Below are positions 48,957-57,136 of a stretch of 64,000 bases of DNA, one piece after another; positions within the stretch are counted from its first letter, which is position 1, and each line of letters starts with the position of its first letter. The position numbers were made by a program, and so were the translations under genes. The stretch covers positions 1 through 64,000 of the forward strand of contig SCOE01000026.1 of assembly GCA_005503065.1 (NCBI GenBank), given 5' to 3'. The notes below the pieces were generated by a model. That model was given only the letters and a program-made list of their open reading frames with translations, did not search any database and had not been told where the DNA came from. The stretch is from Comamonadaceae bacterium ALPHA2B (lineage in GTDB: Bacteria > Pseudomonadota > Gammaproteobacteria > Burkholderiales > Burkholderiaceae_C).

Positions 48957-49763
48957 ATGCCCCGTCGATCTCTTGCCCTCGCGGCCTTCGCCGTCGCGTC
49001 GGCCGCAGCGTTCGCACAGCCCGCTCCCACATGGGTCGAGGAAGTGCCCTTCATCACCACGCCCGACCATGTGACGTTGGCGATGCTCGAGCTGGCACAG
49101 GTGCGCGCCGGCGACCACCTGATCGACCTCGGCTCGGGCGACGGGCGCATCGTCATCACGGCCGCCAAGCGTTTCGGCGCCAGCGGCCTCGGCCTGGAGA
49201 TCGTGCCCGATCTGGTCGCGAAGAGCGAACGCCATGCACGGCAGGCCGGCGTGGCCGATCGCACGGAGTTCCGTGTCCAGGACCTCTTCGACGCCGACCT
49301 GTCGTCGGCCAGCGTCGTCACGATGTACCTGCTGCCCGAGGTGAACCTGAAGCTGCGGCCCCGCCTGCTGGCCCTGGCGCCGGGCACGCGCATCGTGTCG
49401 CACGACTGGGACCTGGGCGATTGGCAGCCCGACCGCACCGTCACCCTCGAGGTGCCCGACAAGGCCGTGGGACGCGAGAAGCTCAGTCGCCTGCACCTGT
49501 GGCATGTGCCCGCGCCGGTGCAGGGTCGCTGGTGCGCCGGCCCGTCCACGCTGCACGTGGCGCAGCGCTTCCAGTCCTTCGACGCACGCATCGAGCGCGG
49601 CGGGCAGGCCGGTGCGGCGTGGTCGGGCCGCATCCGCGGCACGGTGCTCCCGGCGCCGGTGGGCGGACCGCCGCGCCCGGCCTTGGCCTGGGACGACGGT
49701 GCATTGCGGGTGACGGCCGGCGCCGCGGGGCTGCCGACGGACACGCGCTTCGTGCGCTGCTGA
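48957..49763 (+). CDS. Signal-peptide-bearing class I methyltransferase-like protein
   Basis: 268-residue protein. Residues about 1-20 form a clear signal peptide (PRRSLALAAFAVASAAAFAQ), followed by a Rossmann domain with motif I IDLGSGDGRI, acidic residue in GLGLEIVPD, and motif around YLLPEVNLKLRPRLL. This fold normally uses S-adenosylmethionine, which is cytoplasmic, so export is odd. The C-terminal 80 residues form a separate, beta-rich part. Homologues with the same layout seem common in Burkholderiales. Divergent from arsC by 45 bp. Confidence 0.8.
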   Translation: MPRRSLALAAFAVASAAAFAQPAPTWVEEVPFITTPDHVTLAMLELAQVRAGDHLIDLGSGDGRIVITAAKRFGASGLGLEIVPDLVAKSERHARQAGVADRTEFRVQDLFDADLSSASVVTMYLLPEVNLKLRPRLLALAPGTRIVSHDWDLGDWQPDRTVTLEVPDKAVGREKLSRLHLWHVPAPVQGRWCAGPSTLHVAQRFQSFDARIERGGQAGAAWSGRIRGTVLPAPVGGPPRPALAWDDGALRVTAGAAGLPTDTRFVRC

Positions 49764-49787
49764 CGGGCGACGTCGACGCCCGCGCTT

Positions 49788-50471
49788 TCAGGCGCCGGAG
49801 TCTTCCCAGTCGTCTTCGAAGGGAAAGCGTGCCGCCCAGAAGGCCTGCAGGCGCGGGTCGGCATCGACACGCCGCACCACCTCGGCCATGCGCGGCGCCT
49901 CGCGGTAGAAGCGGCGGCGGCGCGGTGTCCAGCGAGAGGCGACGGTGACATACAGGTCGAGCACGCTGATGTCGTCGCCCAGCAGGTAGGGCGTGCCGCG
50001 CGGCAGCTGCTCGCGCACCTGCGCGTCCATCGTGCGCCAGCATTCGGCGATGCGTTCGGCCGTGCGCTCGCGCATGAGCGCGATGCCGGCGTCGCCGGCC
50101 ACCAGGCGGGTGGGCACGTCGCGCACCCAGAACATCGAATAGACCGATGCCGGGATGAAGCACATCCAGCGCAGGAACTGCGCGCGCAGCGGTGCGTCGA
50201 GGGCCGGCGCGAGGCGGGCTTCGGGATGGCGGTCGGCCAGCCAGATCAGCATGGCCGCACTCTCCGTCATTGTCTGGCCGTCGGGCAGACGGAGCACGGG
50301 CACCTGGCTCATGGGGTTCACGTCGCGCAGGCGTTCGCGCTCGTCCTCGCTCTGCCAGGGCGCGACGTCGATCACCTGCACCGGCGCGCCGATGAGCGTG
50401 AGCGCGGCGTGGACCGGCACCGCACCCGAGCCGGGCGCGCCATGGAGCACATAGGGGGCTGCGTCGTTCAT
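49788..50471 (-). CDS. Glutathione S-transferase family protein
   Basis: 227-residue GST. The N-terminal thioredoxin-like part (YVLHGAPGSGAVPVHAAL, NPMSQVPVLRLPDG, ESAAMLIWLADR) contains the glutathione-binding Pro and the ESxA segment, followed by the helical C-terminal domain. The catalytic residue is not obvious (Ser14 or Tyr7 candidates). It is convergent with the methyltransferase-like gene. Function: detoxification or isomerisation, unspecified. Confidence 0.87.
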   Translation of the reverse strand: MNDAAPYVLHGAPGSGAVPVHAALTLIGAPVQVIDVAPWQSEDERERLRDVNPMSQVPVLRLPDGQTMTESAAMLIWLADRHPEARLAPALDAPLRAQFLRWMCFIPASVYSMFWVRDVPTRLVAGDAGIALMRERTAERIAECWRTMDAQVREQLPRGTPYLLGDDISVLDLYVTVASRWTPRRRRFYREAPRMAEVVRRVDADPRLQAFWAARFPFEDDWEDSGA

Positions 50472-50547
50472 GCCCCCAGTGTGGTGGCGCCGGCGTCGCG
50501 CCGCAAGTCGGACCGGGGCGTTCCGTGCGCCGGCCGTGCGCGGCCTG

Positions 50548-51051
50548 CTACGCGGCGACCAGCGCGTCGACGCGCTTGAGCCCTTCGATGGTCTTGACGC
50601 AGGCCTCCGCCGCCTCGGTGCCCTTCACGGCGAAATGGCGGTGGAAGTACTTGCGGTGCTCGATGTGCTCGTGGAAATGGTGCGGCGTGAGCACGGCCGA
50701 GATCATCGGCACGCCGGTTTCCAGCTGCAGGCTCATCAGCGTGCTGACGACCGTGTTGGCGACGAACTCGTGGCGGTAGATGCCGCCGTCGACCACCAGC
50801 GCGCAGCACACCACGGCCGCGTACTTGCCCGAGAGTGCCAGCCGCTTGGCATGCAGCGGGATCTCGAAGGCGCCGGGCACGTCGAGGATGTCGATGCGGG
50901 AGGCGGGCACGCCCAGGCGTTCCATCTCCGCGAGGAAGGCGTCGCGCGCCTGGTGGACGATGTCGGCGTGCCATTGCGCCTCGACAAGCGCAATACGCCG
51001 GCCGTCCTGGCTGGCGAGGGAACCGAGGGGGAGGTCGTTGGGCTGACTCAT
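50548..51051 (-). CDS. ribH: 6,7-dimethyl-8-ribityllumazine synthase, RibH2 type
   Basis: 167-residue lumazine synthase, the penultimate step of riboflavin synthesis. Its features (VEAQWHADIVHQARDAFL, DVPGAFEIPLHAKRLA, VVDGGIYRHEFVANTV, VLTPHHFHEHIEHRKYF) match the decameric RibH2 type of Brucella and Mesorhizobium rather than the housekeeping type. The start is ATG 51051, AGGA upstream. An FMN riboswitch precedes it, so transcript or translation falls when FMN is plentiful. A housekeeping ribH would be expected elsewhere in the genome. Confidence 0.92.
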   Translation of the reverse strand: MSQPNDLPLGSLASQDGRRIALVEAQWHADIVHQARDAFLAEMERLGVPASRIDILDVPGAFEIPLHAKRLALSGKYAAVVCCALVVDGGIYRHEFVANTVVSTLMSLQLETGVPMISAVLTPHHFHEHIEHRKYFHRHFAVKGTEAAEACVKTIEGLKRVDALVAA

Positions 51052-51085
51052 GGTGATCCTGGAAGGAAGAGAGGAACATGAATCA

Positions 51086-51116
51086 GGGCGCACGAGCGCA
51101 TGGCCACCGCGCGCCC
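51086..51116 (-). promoter_or_regulatory. Hairpin in the expression platform of the FMN riboswitch
   Basis: GGGCGC and GCGCCC (51086-51091 and 51111-51116) can pair across a 19-base loop between the aptamer and the ribH ribosome site. No T-run follows, which points to translational rather than transcriptional control. This is an inference from position. Confidence 0.4.
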
Positions 51117-51151
51117 CACGCAGGAAGACGCACGCCGGCCCCGGCGATCGC

Positions 51152-51313
51152 GCTCTCTTTCATCCGGACTGTGACCGTCGGCCCCGGGATCGCACCGGGT
51201 CTGCTGACCCTTCCGCCCTTTGCGGGCGGAAGGCGCTCGCGGGCTCGTGCCTTGCATGGATGCCATGCGCCGCCATCACCGCCGGTGGGGAGTTTCACCC
51301 CGCCCTGAGAACG
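51152..51313 (-). ncRNA. FMN riboswitch (RFN element) upstream of ribH
   Basis: On the minus strand the conserved RFN blocks occur in order: TCTCAGGGCGGGGTGAAACT, CCCCACCGGCGGTGATGG, GAGCCCGCGAGCG, GGGTCAGCAGACCCGGTG, CGGGGCCGACGGTCACAGTC and CCGGATGAAAGAGAG. The aptamer fills most of the 331-bp gap between ribH and the DMT transporter gene; the rest of that gap is the expression platform and no gene is seen in it. Confidence 0.95.
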
Positions 51314-51382
51314 CTTGCTGCCACATCCGTGATCGGACGCAGGCAGCCGGCCGATTCTAGGCAGGCCTGGGGGGAGCCGCTG

Positions 51383-52303
51383 TCACGCGCGCGGCGTGCC
51401 CGCCGCGCGCGTAGGGGCATGCCGCACCCGTTCGCGGTGTGCGGCATACACGCCCGAGCCCACCAGCAGCGCGATGCCGCCCCAGGCCCACGGATCGGGC
51501 CACTGGCCCCAGAGCAGGTGGCCCAGCACCACGGCGAAGAGCAGCGCGGAGTAGCGGAAGGGGGCGGTGAGCGAGATGTCGCCGGTGCGCAGGCTCGCGA
51601 TCAGCAGCAGGTAGGCCGTCGCGAGGAAGCCTGCGGCCAGGGCGAGCATCAGCAGGTGCCGCGGCGCGACCGGCTGCCAGCCCTGGGTGAGCGTCATGGC
51701 GCCGGCCACCAGCGTGAGGAAGACGCTCGTCGACAGCGCGATCACCATCGACGGCAGCGTGGGATCGATGCCGCGCGTGAGCAGGTCACGCAGCGCCTGC
51801 AGCAGCGTGCCGGCCACGCACAGCAGCGCCCAGGCATTGAAGCCGTCGCCCGTCGGCTGCACCACGGCGAGCACGCCGGCGAAGCCCAGGGCCACCGCGA
51901 TCCAGCGCGCCGGCGACGCGCGCTCGCCGAGGAACAGCACGGCGAACAGCGTCATGAACACCGGCGCCGCCAGGTTGATGGCGGTGGCATTGGCCAGCGG
52001 CAGATGGAAGAGCGAGAGCAGGTACAGCACCGTGCCGAAGGCGTCGCAGGCGCTGCGTGCCAGCACGCGTGGCTGCAACGCGCCGGCCAGCCGCGGCATC
52101 GCGCCCTGCTGGCGGATCAGCAGGAGGAACAGTGCGGCGGCAAGGAGGCTGCGCAGGAAGATCAGCTGCGGCCCCGGCAGCGACTGGCTGACGAACCTGA
52201 CGATCGCGTCGTTGGTGGCGAAGCAGCCGGAGGCGCCGACCATCAGCAGGATGCTCCGCCGGGCGGTGGCGCTGGCGTGCGTGGAGAGAAGAGAGGCGGT
52301 CAT
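51383..52303 (-). CDS. EamA/DMT family transporter
   Basis: 306-residue membrane protein with ten predicted spans in two EamA repeats (SILLMVGASGCFATNDAIVRF and ALLCVAGTLLQALRDLLTR starts). Such proteins usually export metabolites. It is the last gene of the minus-strand operon that begins at 61651 and starts 43 bases after the TIM-barrel gene. The ATG 52303 begins the first repeat; the open frame upstream lacks similarity. Confidence 0.87.
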   Translation of the reverse strand: MTASLLSTHASATARRSILLMVGASGCFATNDAIVRFVSQSLPGPQLIFLRSLLAAALFLLLIRQQGAMPRLAGALQPRVLARSACDAFGTVLYLLSLFHLPLANATAINLAAPVFMTLFAVLFLGERASPARWIAVALGFAGVLAVVQPTGDGFNAWALLCVAGTLLQALRDLLTRGIDPTLPSMVIALSTSVFLTLVAGAMTLTQGWQPVAPRHLLMLALAAGFLATAYLLLIASLRTGDISLTAPFRYSALLFAVVLGHLLWGQWPDPWAWGGIALLVGSGVYAAHRERVRHAPTRAAGTPRA

Positions 52304-52346
52304 GGGCGCGGCGAGGGTACCCGATGCGCCGCCGCCACGCCCAGGA

Positions 52347-53231
52347 TCAAACCGCGCTGCGGTGGCGTTCGATGCAGGTGTCGAGCACCTCGTCGCCGTC
52401 GCGCTGCCACCAGTCGAGCTGCGAGAAGATCTCGACCTCGCTGAAGCCCGCGAAGCCCGCGGCCTCCACCCAGCCACGCACCTTCTTCAGCTCGACGATG
52501 CCGTCGCCCATCATGCCCCGGTCGGACAGCAGGTCGCGCGTGGGCGTGAGCCAGTCGCAGACGTGGTAGGCCAGCAGGCGTTCCTTTCCGGCGCGCTCGA
52601 TCTGCTGCTGCAGCTTCGGGTCCCACCACACGTGGTAGATGTCCAGCGCCACGCCGAGCATGCCGCTTCGGTCCGGGTCGAGTTGGTCGCACAGGTCGAG
52701 CGCGTGCTCCAGCGTGTTGATGCAGGCCCGGTCGGCGGCCTGCATGGGATGCAGCGGCTCGATGGCCAGCGGCATGCCCACCTCGCGCGCATGCTCCAGC
52801 GAGGCGGCGATGCCGTCGCGCACCTCGCTGCGTGCGCGGGCGATGTCCTTGTAGGCCGCCTTGCCCTCGAGCGCGCCGGGCAGGGCGCCGACCACGAGCA
52901 CGAGGCAGGGCGCGTCGAGCGTCTTCGCCTCGTCGATGGCGCGGCGGTTGTCGTCCAGCGCGGCGCGCAGGCCGGCCGTGTCGGGCGCCGGGAAGAAGCC
53001 GCCGCGGCAATAGCCCGAGAGGCCGATGCCGTGCGCCTTCAACTGCCTCGCCACGTTGTCGAGGCCGACCGCCGCCACCTGGTCGCGCCACGGGCTGATG
53101 GCTCGGATGCCGCGCTCGGCGCACTGGTCGATGATGCGGGTCAGCGGTACCTCGGTACCGCGCTGCTTGCGCACCGTGGCGGTGTTGATCGAGAGCCAGT
53201 CGTGGTTCGGCGAGAAGTCGCGCATCGTCAT
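52347..53231 (-). CDS. TIM-barrel sugar phosphate isomerase/epimerase family protein
   Basis: 294-residue AP-endonuclease-2/xylose-isomerase-like barrel. The probable metal ligands are Glu in LAIEPLHP, Asp in ALDIYHVWWD, His in AYHVCDW and Glu in SEVEIF. The family covers isomerases of keto sugars, inositol metabolites and C-glycoside-cleaving enzymes. Its ATG overlaps the DUF993 stop (ATGA, 53228-53231). It forms a conserved-looking trio with the DUF993 and Gfo/Idh genes. Substrate unknown. Confidence 0.88.
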   Translation of the reverse strand: MTMRDFSPNHDWLSINTATVRKQRGTEVPLTRIIDQCAERGIRAISPWRDQVAAVGLDNVARQLKAHGIGLSGYCRGGFFPAPDTAGLRAALDDNRRAIDEAKTLDAPCLVLVVGALPGALEGKAAYKDIARARSEVRDGIAASLEHAREVGMPLAIEPLHPMQAADRACINTLEHALDLCDQLDPDRSGMLGVALDIYHVWWDPKLQQQIERAGKERLLAYHVCDWLTPTRDLLSDRGMMGDGIVELKKVRGWVEAAGFAGFSEVEIFSQLDWWQRDGDEVLDTCIERHRSAV

Positions 53232-54412
53232 TCCACGCCGTGCGTGGCCAGCAGCGCCTTCATGCGTCGCACCGCCAGCTCGGGCTGCTCCAGCAGGTCG
53301 GCCGCGTCGGCCAGGCGGAACAGCTCGGCCAGGTGCTGCAGCGAGCGCGTGCTCTGCTGGCCGCCCACCATCGTGAAGTGCGACTGGTGGCCGTTGAGCC
53401 AGGCCATGAAGACCACGCCCGTCTTGTAGAAGCGCGTGGGCGCCTGGAAGATGTGGCGAGACAGCGGCACGGTGGGGCCGAGGATGGCGTGGAAGCGCTC
53501 CAGCCTGCCCAGCGCCAGTTCGCCCAGCGCGGCGCTGGCCGCGGGCGCAATGGCGTCGAAGATGCCCAGCAGTGCATCGCTCTTGCCGTGCGTGGGCTCG
53601 CTGCCGTGGCCGTCGCCGGCGATCAGCTGGGCGTAGTTGAAATCGTCGCCGGTGTACATGCGCACGCCCGGGGCGAGGCGCCGGCGCATGGCGATCTCCT
53701 TGTCCTTGTCGAGCAGCGAGATCTTGATGCCGTCGACCTTGTCGGGGTGCGCGGCGATGATGCCCAAGGCGGTGTCCATCGCGGCGTCGAGGTCCGTGGT
53801 GCCCCAGTAGCCCTTGAGGGCCGGGTCGAACATGTCGCCCAGCCAGTGCAGCACCACCGGCTGCTTCGCCTGGCTCAGCACGCGGTCGTACACGCGCTCG
53901 TAGTCGGCCGGGCTCGTGGCCACGCGCGCCAGCGCGCGGCTGGCCATGACGATGAGCTTGCCGCCCAGCGCCTCGATGGCGGCCATCTGTTCCTCGTAGC
54001 CGCGGATCACGTCGTCGACGCTCTTCACCTCGTCAAGGTTCAGGTGGTCGGTGCCGCAACCGGAGGCGACGAGCGCGCCGGGCACGTCCTTGGCGGCGTC
54101 GAGCGAGCGGCGGATCAGTTCCAGCGAGGTCGGCCAGTCCAGGCCCATGCCGCGCTGTGCGGTGTCCATGGCTTCGGCCACGCCCAGGCCCAGCGACCAC
54201 AGGTGCCGCCGGTAGGCGATCGTGGCGTCCCAGTCGACGGCGGCGGTCAGCCACGGGTCGACGGCTGCGAGCGGGTCGGAGACGACATGGGCGGCCGAAT
54301 AGGCGATGCGGTTGAACTTGACGCCCGGTGCAGGCTTGACGGGCGGGTGGCCGCGCAGCGTGTAGGGTGCCAGCGCGCGGTCCGGCGTCGGGAGGGTGAG
54401 GGTCAGGGCCAT
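53228..54412 (-). CDS. DUF993 family protein (dihydrodipicolinate synthase-like barrel)
   Basis: 394-residue protein of the DUF993 family, distantly related to class I aldolases/DapA. Landmarks are TPYTLRG-type opening, CGTDHLN, GGKLIVMASRALAR, VLHWLGDMFDPALKGYWG, VDGIKISLLDK (Lys of the Schiff-base position) and MYTGDDFNYAQLIAGDG. No function is established that I know of. A retro-aldol cleavage of a keto-sugar acid is a reasonable guess from fold. It is coupled to the TIM-barrel gene by an ATGA overlap. Confidence 0.85.
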   Translation of the reverse strand: MALTLTLPTPDRALAPYTLRGHPPVKPAPGVKFNRIAYSAAHVVSDPLAAVDPWLTAAVDWDATIAYRRHLWSLGLGVAEAMDTAQRGMGLDWPTSLELIRRSLDAAKDVPGALVASGCGTDHLNLDEVKSVDDVIRGYEEQMAAIEALGGKLIVMASRALARVATSPADYERVYDRVLSQAKQPVVLHWLGDMFDPALKGYWGTTDLDAAMDTALGIIAAHPDKVDGIKISLLDKDKEIAMRRRLAPGVRMYTGDDFNYAQLIAGDGHGSEPTHGKSDALLGIFDAIAPAASAALGELALGRLERFHAILGPTVPLSRHIFQAPTRFYKTGVVFMAWLNGHQSHFTMVGGQQSTRSLQHLAELFRLADAADLLEQPELAVRRMKALLATHGVE

Positions 54413-54450
54413 GGGGGGGATCCAGGGAAATTCAAGCCAAATCGGGCTGC

Positions 54451-54492
54451 GGCGCCCGCGGGGCGGGCGCGAGCAGCTATCAAATTTGTAGC
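54451..54492 (-). repeat. Dispersed 42-bp two-part element, copy 5 (reverse), containing the Gfo/Idh stop codon
   Basis: On the minus strand: GCTAC (54492-54488), loop of 7, ATAGC (54480-54476), 18 bases, GGGCGCC (54457-54451). The final Leu, Gln and Ile codons and the TGA (54482-54480) of the Gfo/Idh gene come from the first hairpin, and the GCGCCCG/CGGGCGC hairpin follows. Confidence 0.88.
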
Positions 54493-55643
54493 GTCGGCAC
54501 GTCGATCCAGCGGCGGTCGCCCCAGCTTTGCAGCGCGGCCTCGACCAGTTGCACGCCCTTGGCGCCCTCGGGCAGCGTCCACTTGTACGGCGCGTTCTCG
54601 ACCACGTGGCGGATGAAGTGTTCCCACTGGATCTTGAAGCCGTTGTCGTAGACCTGCGAGTCCGGAATCTCCTGCCACTGGTCGAAGAAGTTCATGGTCT
54701 GCTTGATGTCGGGGTTCCACACCGGGCGCGGCGTCGCCACGCGCGATTGGGCGCGGCAGCTCTGCAGGCCGGCGACGGCCGAGCCGTCGGTGCCGTCGAC
54801 ATGGAAGGTCACCAGGTCGTCGCGCCGCACGCGCGTGACCCAGCTCATGTTGATCTGCGCGATCACCGGCTCGCCGTTGTGTCCGGTGAGCTCCACCGTG
54901 GCGTAGGCCGCGTCGTCCGCGGTGGCCTCATAGGGCTGGCCGGCCTCGTCCCAGCGCCTGGGGATGTGCGTGGTGCCCAGGCAGCTCACCGACTTCACCT
55001 CGCCGAAGAGGTTGTCCAGCACGTAGCGCCAGTGGCACATCATGTCCAGGATCATCCCGCCGCCGTCTTCCTTGCGGTAGTTCCAGCTCGGCCGCTGGAT
55101 GGGCTGCAGGTCGCCTTCGAAGACCCAGTAGCCGAACTCCAGGCGCACGCTCAGCATGCGGCCGAAGAAGCCGGCGCGGCGCAGCATGTCGAGCTTGCGC
55201 AGGCCGGGCAGGAAGAGCTTGTCCTGCACGGCGCCGTGCTTCAGGCCCGAGCCCTGCGCCAGGCGCGCGATCTCCACCGCCTCGTTGAGGTTGGTGGCGA
55301 TGGGCTTCTCGCAGTAGACGTGCTTGCCGGCGCGGATGGCCTGGGCCAGCAGCTGCGGACGCATCTGGGTGGTGCCGGCGTCGAAGAAGATCGTGTCGTC
55401 CTTGTTGGCCAGCGCGGCCTCGAGGTCGGTGCCCCAGCGCTCGATGCCATGGGCCTCGGCGAGCGCCTGGATCTTCTCGGCGTTGCGGCCGATGAGGATG
55501 GGGTCGGGCATCACCTTGTCGCCGTTCGACAAGGTCACGCCGCCTTCGGCGCGGATGGCGCAGATCGAGCGGATGAGGTGCTGGTTCATGCCCATGCGCC
55601 CGGTGACGCCGTGCATGATGAGTCCGAGCCGTTGTTGTGCCAT
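54480..55643 (-). CDS. Gfo/Idh/MocA family oxidoreductase
   Basis: 387-residue NAD(P)-dependent dehydrogenase. The Rossmann opening is atypical, GVTGRMG at residues 12-18 (DapB-like), and the family mark EKPIATN is at residues 112-118; a C-terminal barrel-face domain follows (GGGMILDMMCHWRYVLDNLFG, with a likely catalytic His). Typical substrates are sugars, inositols and their acids. It precedes the DUF993 gene; the intergenic space and the last codons are occupied by a dispersed repeat. Confidence 0.9.
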   Translation of the reverse strand: MAQQRLGLIMHGVTGRMGMNQHLIRSICAIRAEGGVTLSNGDKVMPDPILIGRNAEKIQALAEAHGIERWGTDLEAALANKDDTIFFDAGTTQMRPQLLAQAIRAGKHVYCEKPIATNLNEAVEIARLAQGSGLKHGAVQDKLFLPGLRKLDMLRRAGFFGRMLSVRLEFGYWVFEGDLQPIQRPSWNYRKEDGGGMILDMMCHWRYVLDNLFGEVKSVSCLGTTHIPRRWDEAGQPYEATADDAAYATVELTGHNGEPVIAQINMSWVTRVRRDDLVTFHVDGTDGSAVAGLQSCRAQSRVATPRPVWNPDIKQTMNFFDQWQEIPDSQVYDNGFKIQWEHFIRHVVENAPYKWTLPEGAKGVQLVEAALQSWGDRRWIDVPTLQI

Positions 55644-55679
55644 GGTGTTCCTCCGGAAATGACGGGTGGCGGTCGCGCG

Positions 55680-57110
55680 CTAGACCAGTTCGGCGGCGCG
55701 TTCGAGGGGTTGAAGGTGGTCGAAGTCGGGGTCGGCCGCGTGCGCGAATCCGGTGGCTGCGAGCAGGCTGCCGAGCTGCAGCCGGCCGTCTGCGATGGCC
55801 AGGCGGACCTGCCCGCCTTCATGGCGGTACAGGTCGGGATGCGCCGCGGCGAAGCGCTCGGCCTCGGCCCGGGGCGCCGGGCCGAAGCCGTCGACGTAGT
55901 GGTGGCCGTTGCGCTCGCAGTGCGTGAGGCCGAGCAGCGCGGCCATGGCCAGGTCCTGCTGCACCGCCAGGCCGGCCTGGCAGGTGAGGTCTTCGGCCGA
56001 CATGAAGAGCATGCCGCCGCTGCGCTCGCAGCGCGCGCGATGGATCAAGGCCTTGTAGACGCCCTTGCAGCCCTTGCTCGACACGCCCTGCCAGCCCTGC
56101 GCCACGGCGCGCGGAAACGCATCGAGCGTGCCGTCGCCTTCGTCCAGCAACAGCGGTGCGGGGGCGTCGAGCGTGCGCAGCGGCGCGTCGAGGTCGGCAT
56201 CGCGCGCCAGTGGCTGCTCGATGTAGAGCAGCGCATCGGGCCGTGCGGACAGGCGGGGCAGGGCGCGAAGGCGGTCGAACAGACCGGCGAGCGAATCGAC
56301 GCTCGCATATTGCTCGTTGCCGTCGAGACTGAAGCGGTGACCGGGCGCGATGGCGTCGAGCACGGACAGCACCGCGTCCAGACGGTCGATGTCGGCGGCA
56401 GGGTCGCCGCCCAGCTTGATCTTGAAGCTGCGGTGGCCGTAGCGGCGCACGACGTCCGGCAGGTGCACGGGCAGCGCCGCGGGGTCGGCATCCGGGTCGG
56501 CATCCAGCGCATCGAGCATCCCGACCGTGTGCCGCGCCTCGATGGTTTCTGCCGGTCGACGCGCGGCCAGCCAGGCAGGCCAGTCGAAGCCGGCGAGCTC
56601 GGGGGCCAGCGGCGTATCGGTCAGGCCGGCGATGTTGCGGCGCAGGCCGGCGGCGATATTGCACGCGGCGGTGCGGCACAGGGCATCCAGCACCGCGCGA
56701 TCCAGCACCGCCTGGCCGTAAGCCGAGGACAGGGCAGTCTCTCCCTGTGCGGCGCCCGCGGCCACCAGCGCTTCGTAGTGGCGCTCGAAGAGCCCGAAAG
56801 CGGTGGCCGGCGCATCGCCGCTGTAGGCATCGATGGCGCGCGCCAGGCTGGCCTGGAGATCCCGCACGTTGTCGGCCTGGCTGCGGGCGGGCCGCTTGTC
56901 GAACCAGCGCGGCACCATCATCTCGGCGCTGAAGCCCGCGGCCGTGCCCACGCCGGCCACCTCGACCGTGGCCCGCACGAACAGCTGCGGGCAGCGCGTG
57001 AGCACGACGGCGCCGAACTTGAAGGGCAGGCGCAGGTGCATGTCGCGCACGCCGGCTTCGACGGCACGCACGCGCAGCATGGGTGCCGGGGCAACGGTGG
57101 CGGTGGCCAT
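55680..57110 (-). CDS. Enolase-superfamily protein (mandelate racemase/muconate lactonizing enzyme-like)
   Basis: 476-residue protein of the enolase superfamily, longer than the usual 370-400. The N-terminal cap domain opens AVEAGVRDMHLRLPFKFG; the barrel shows a KxK motif in FKIKLGGD, Asp in SLDGNEQY, Glu/Asp in LLDEGDG, and a terminal HYVDGFGPAP region. This type of enzyme abstracts a proton alpha to a carboxylate (dehydration, epimerisation, lactonisation). An alternative start lies at 57080. Substrate unknown, likely an aldonic or sugar acid. Confidence 0.8.
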   Translation of the reverse strand: MATATVAPAPMLRVRAVEAGVRDMHLRLPFKFGAVVLTRCPQLFVRATVEVAGVGTAAGFSAEMMVPRWFDKRPARSQADNVRDLQASLARAIDAYSGDAPATAFGLFERHYEALVAAGAAQGETALSSAYGQAVLDRAVLDALCRTAACNIAAGLRRNIAGLTDTPLAPELAGFDWPAWLAARRPAETIEARHTVGMLDALDADPDADPAALPVHLPDVVRRYGHRSFKIKLGGDPAADIDRLDAVLSVLDAIAPGHRFSLDGNEQYASVDSLAGLFDRLRALPRLSARPDALLYIEQPLARDADLDAPLRTLDAPAPLLLDEGDGTLDAFPRAVAQGWQGVSSKGCKGVYKALIHRARCERSGGMLFMSAEDLTCQAGLAVQQDLAMAALLGLTHCERNGHHYVDGFGPAPRAEAERFAAAHPDLYRHEGGQVRLAIADGRLQLGSLLAATGFAHAADPDFDHLQPLERAAELV

Positions 57111-57136
57111 CACGGGGGCGAGCAAGAGCCGGCGCG

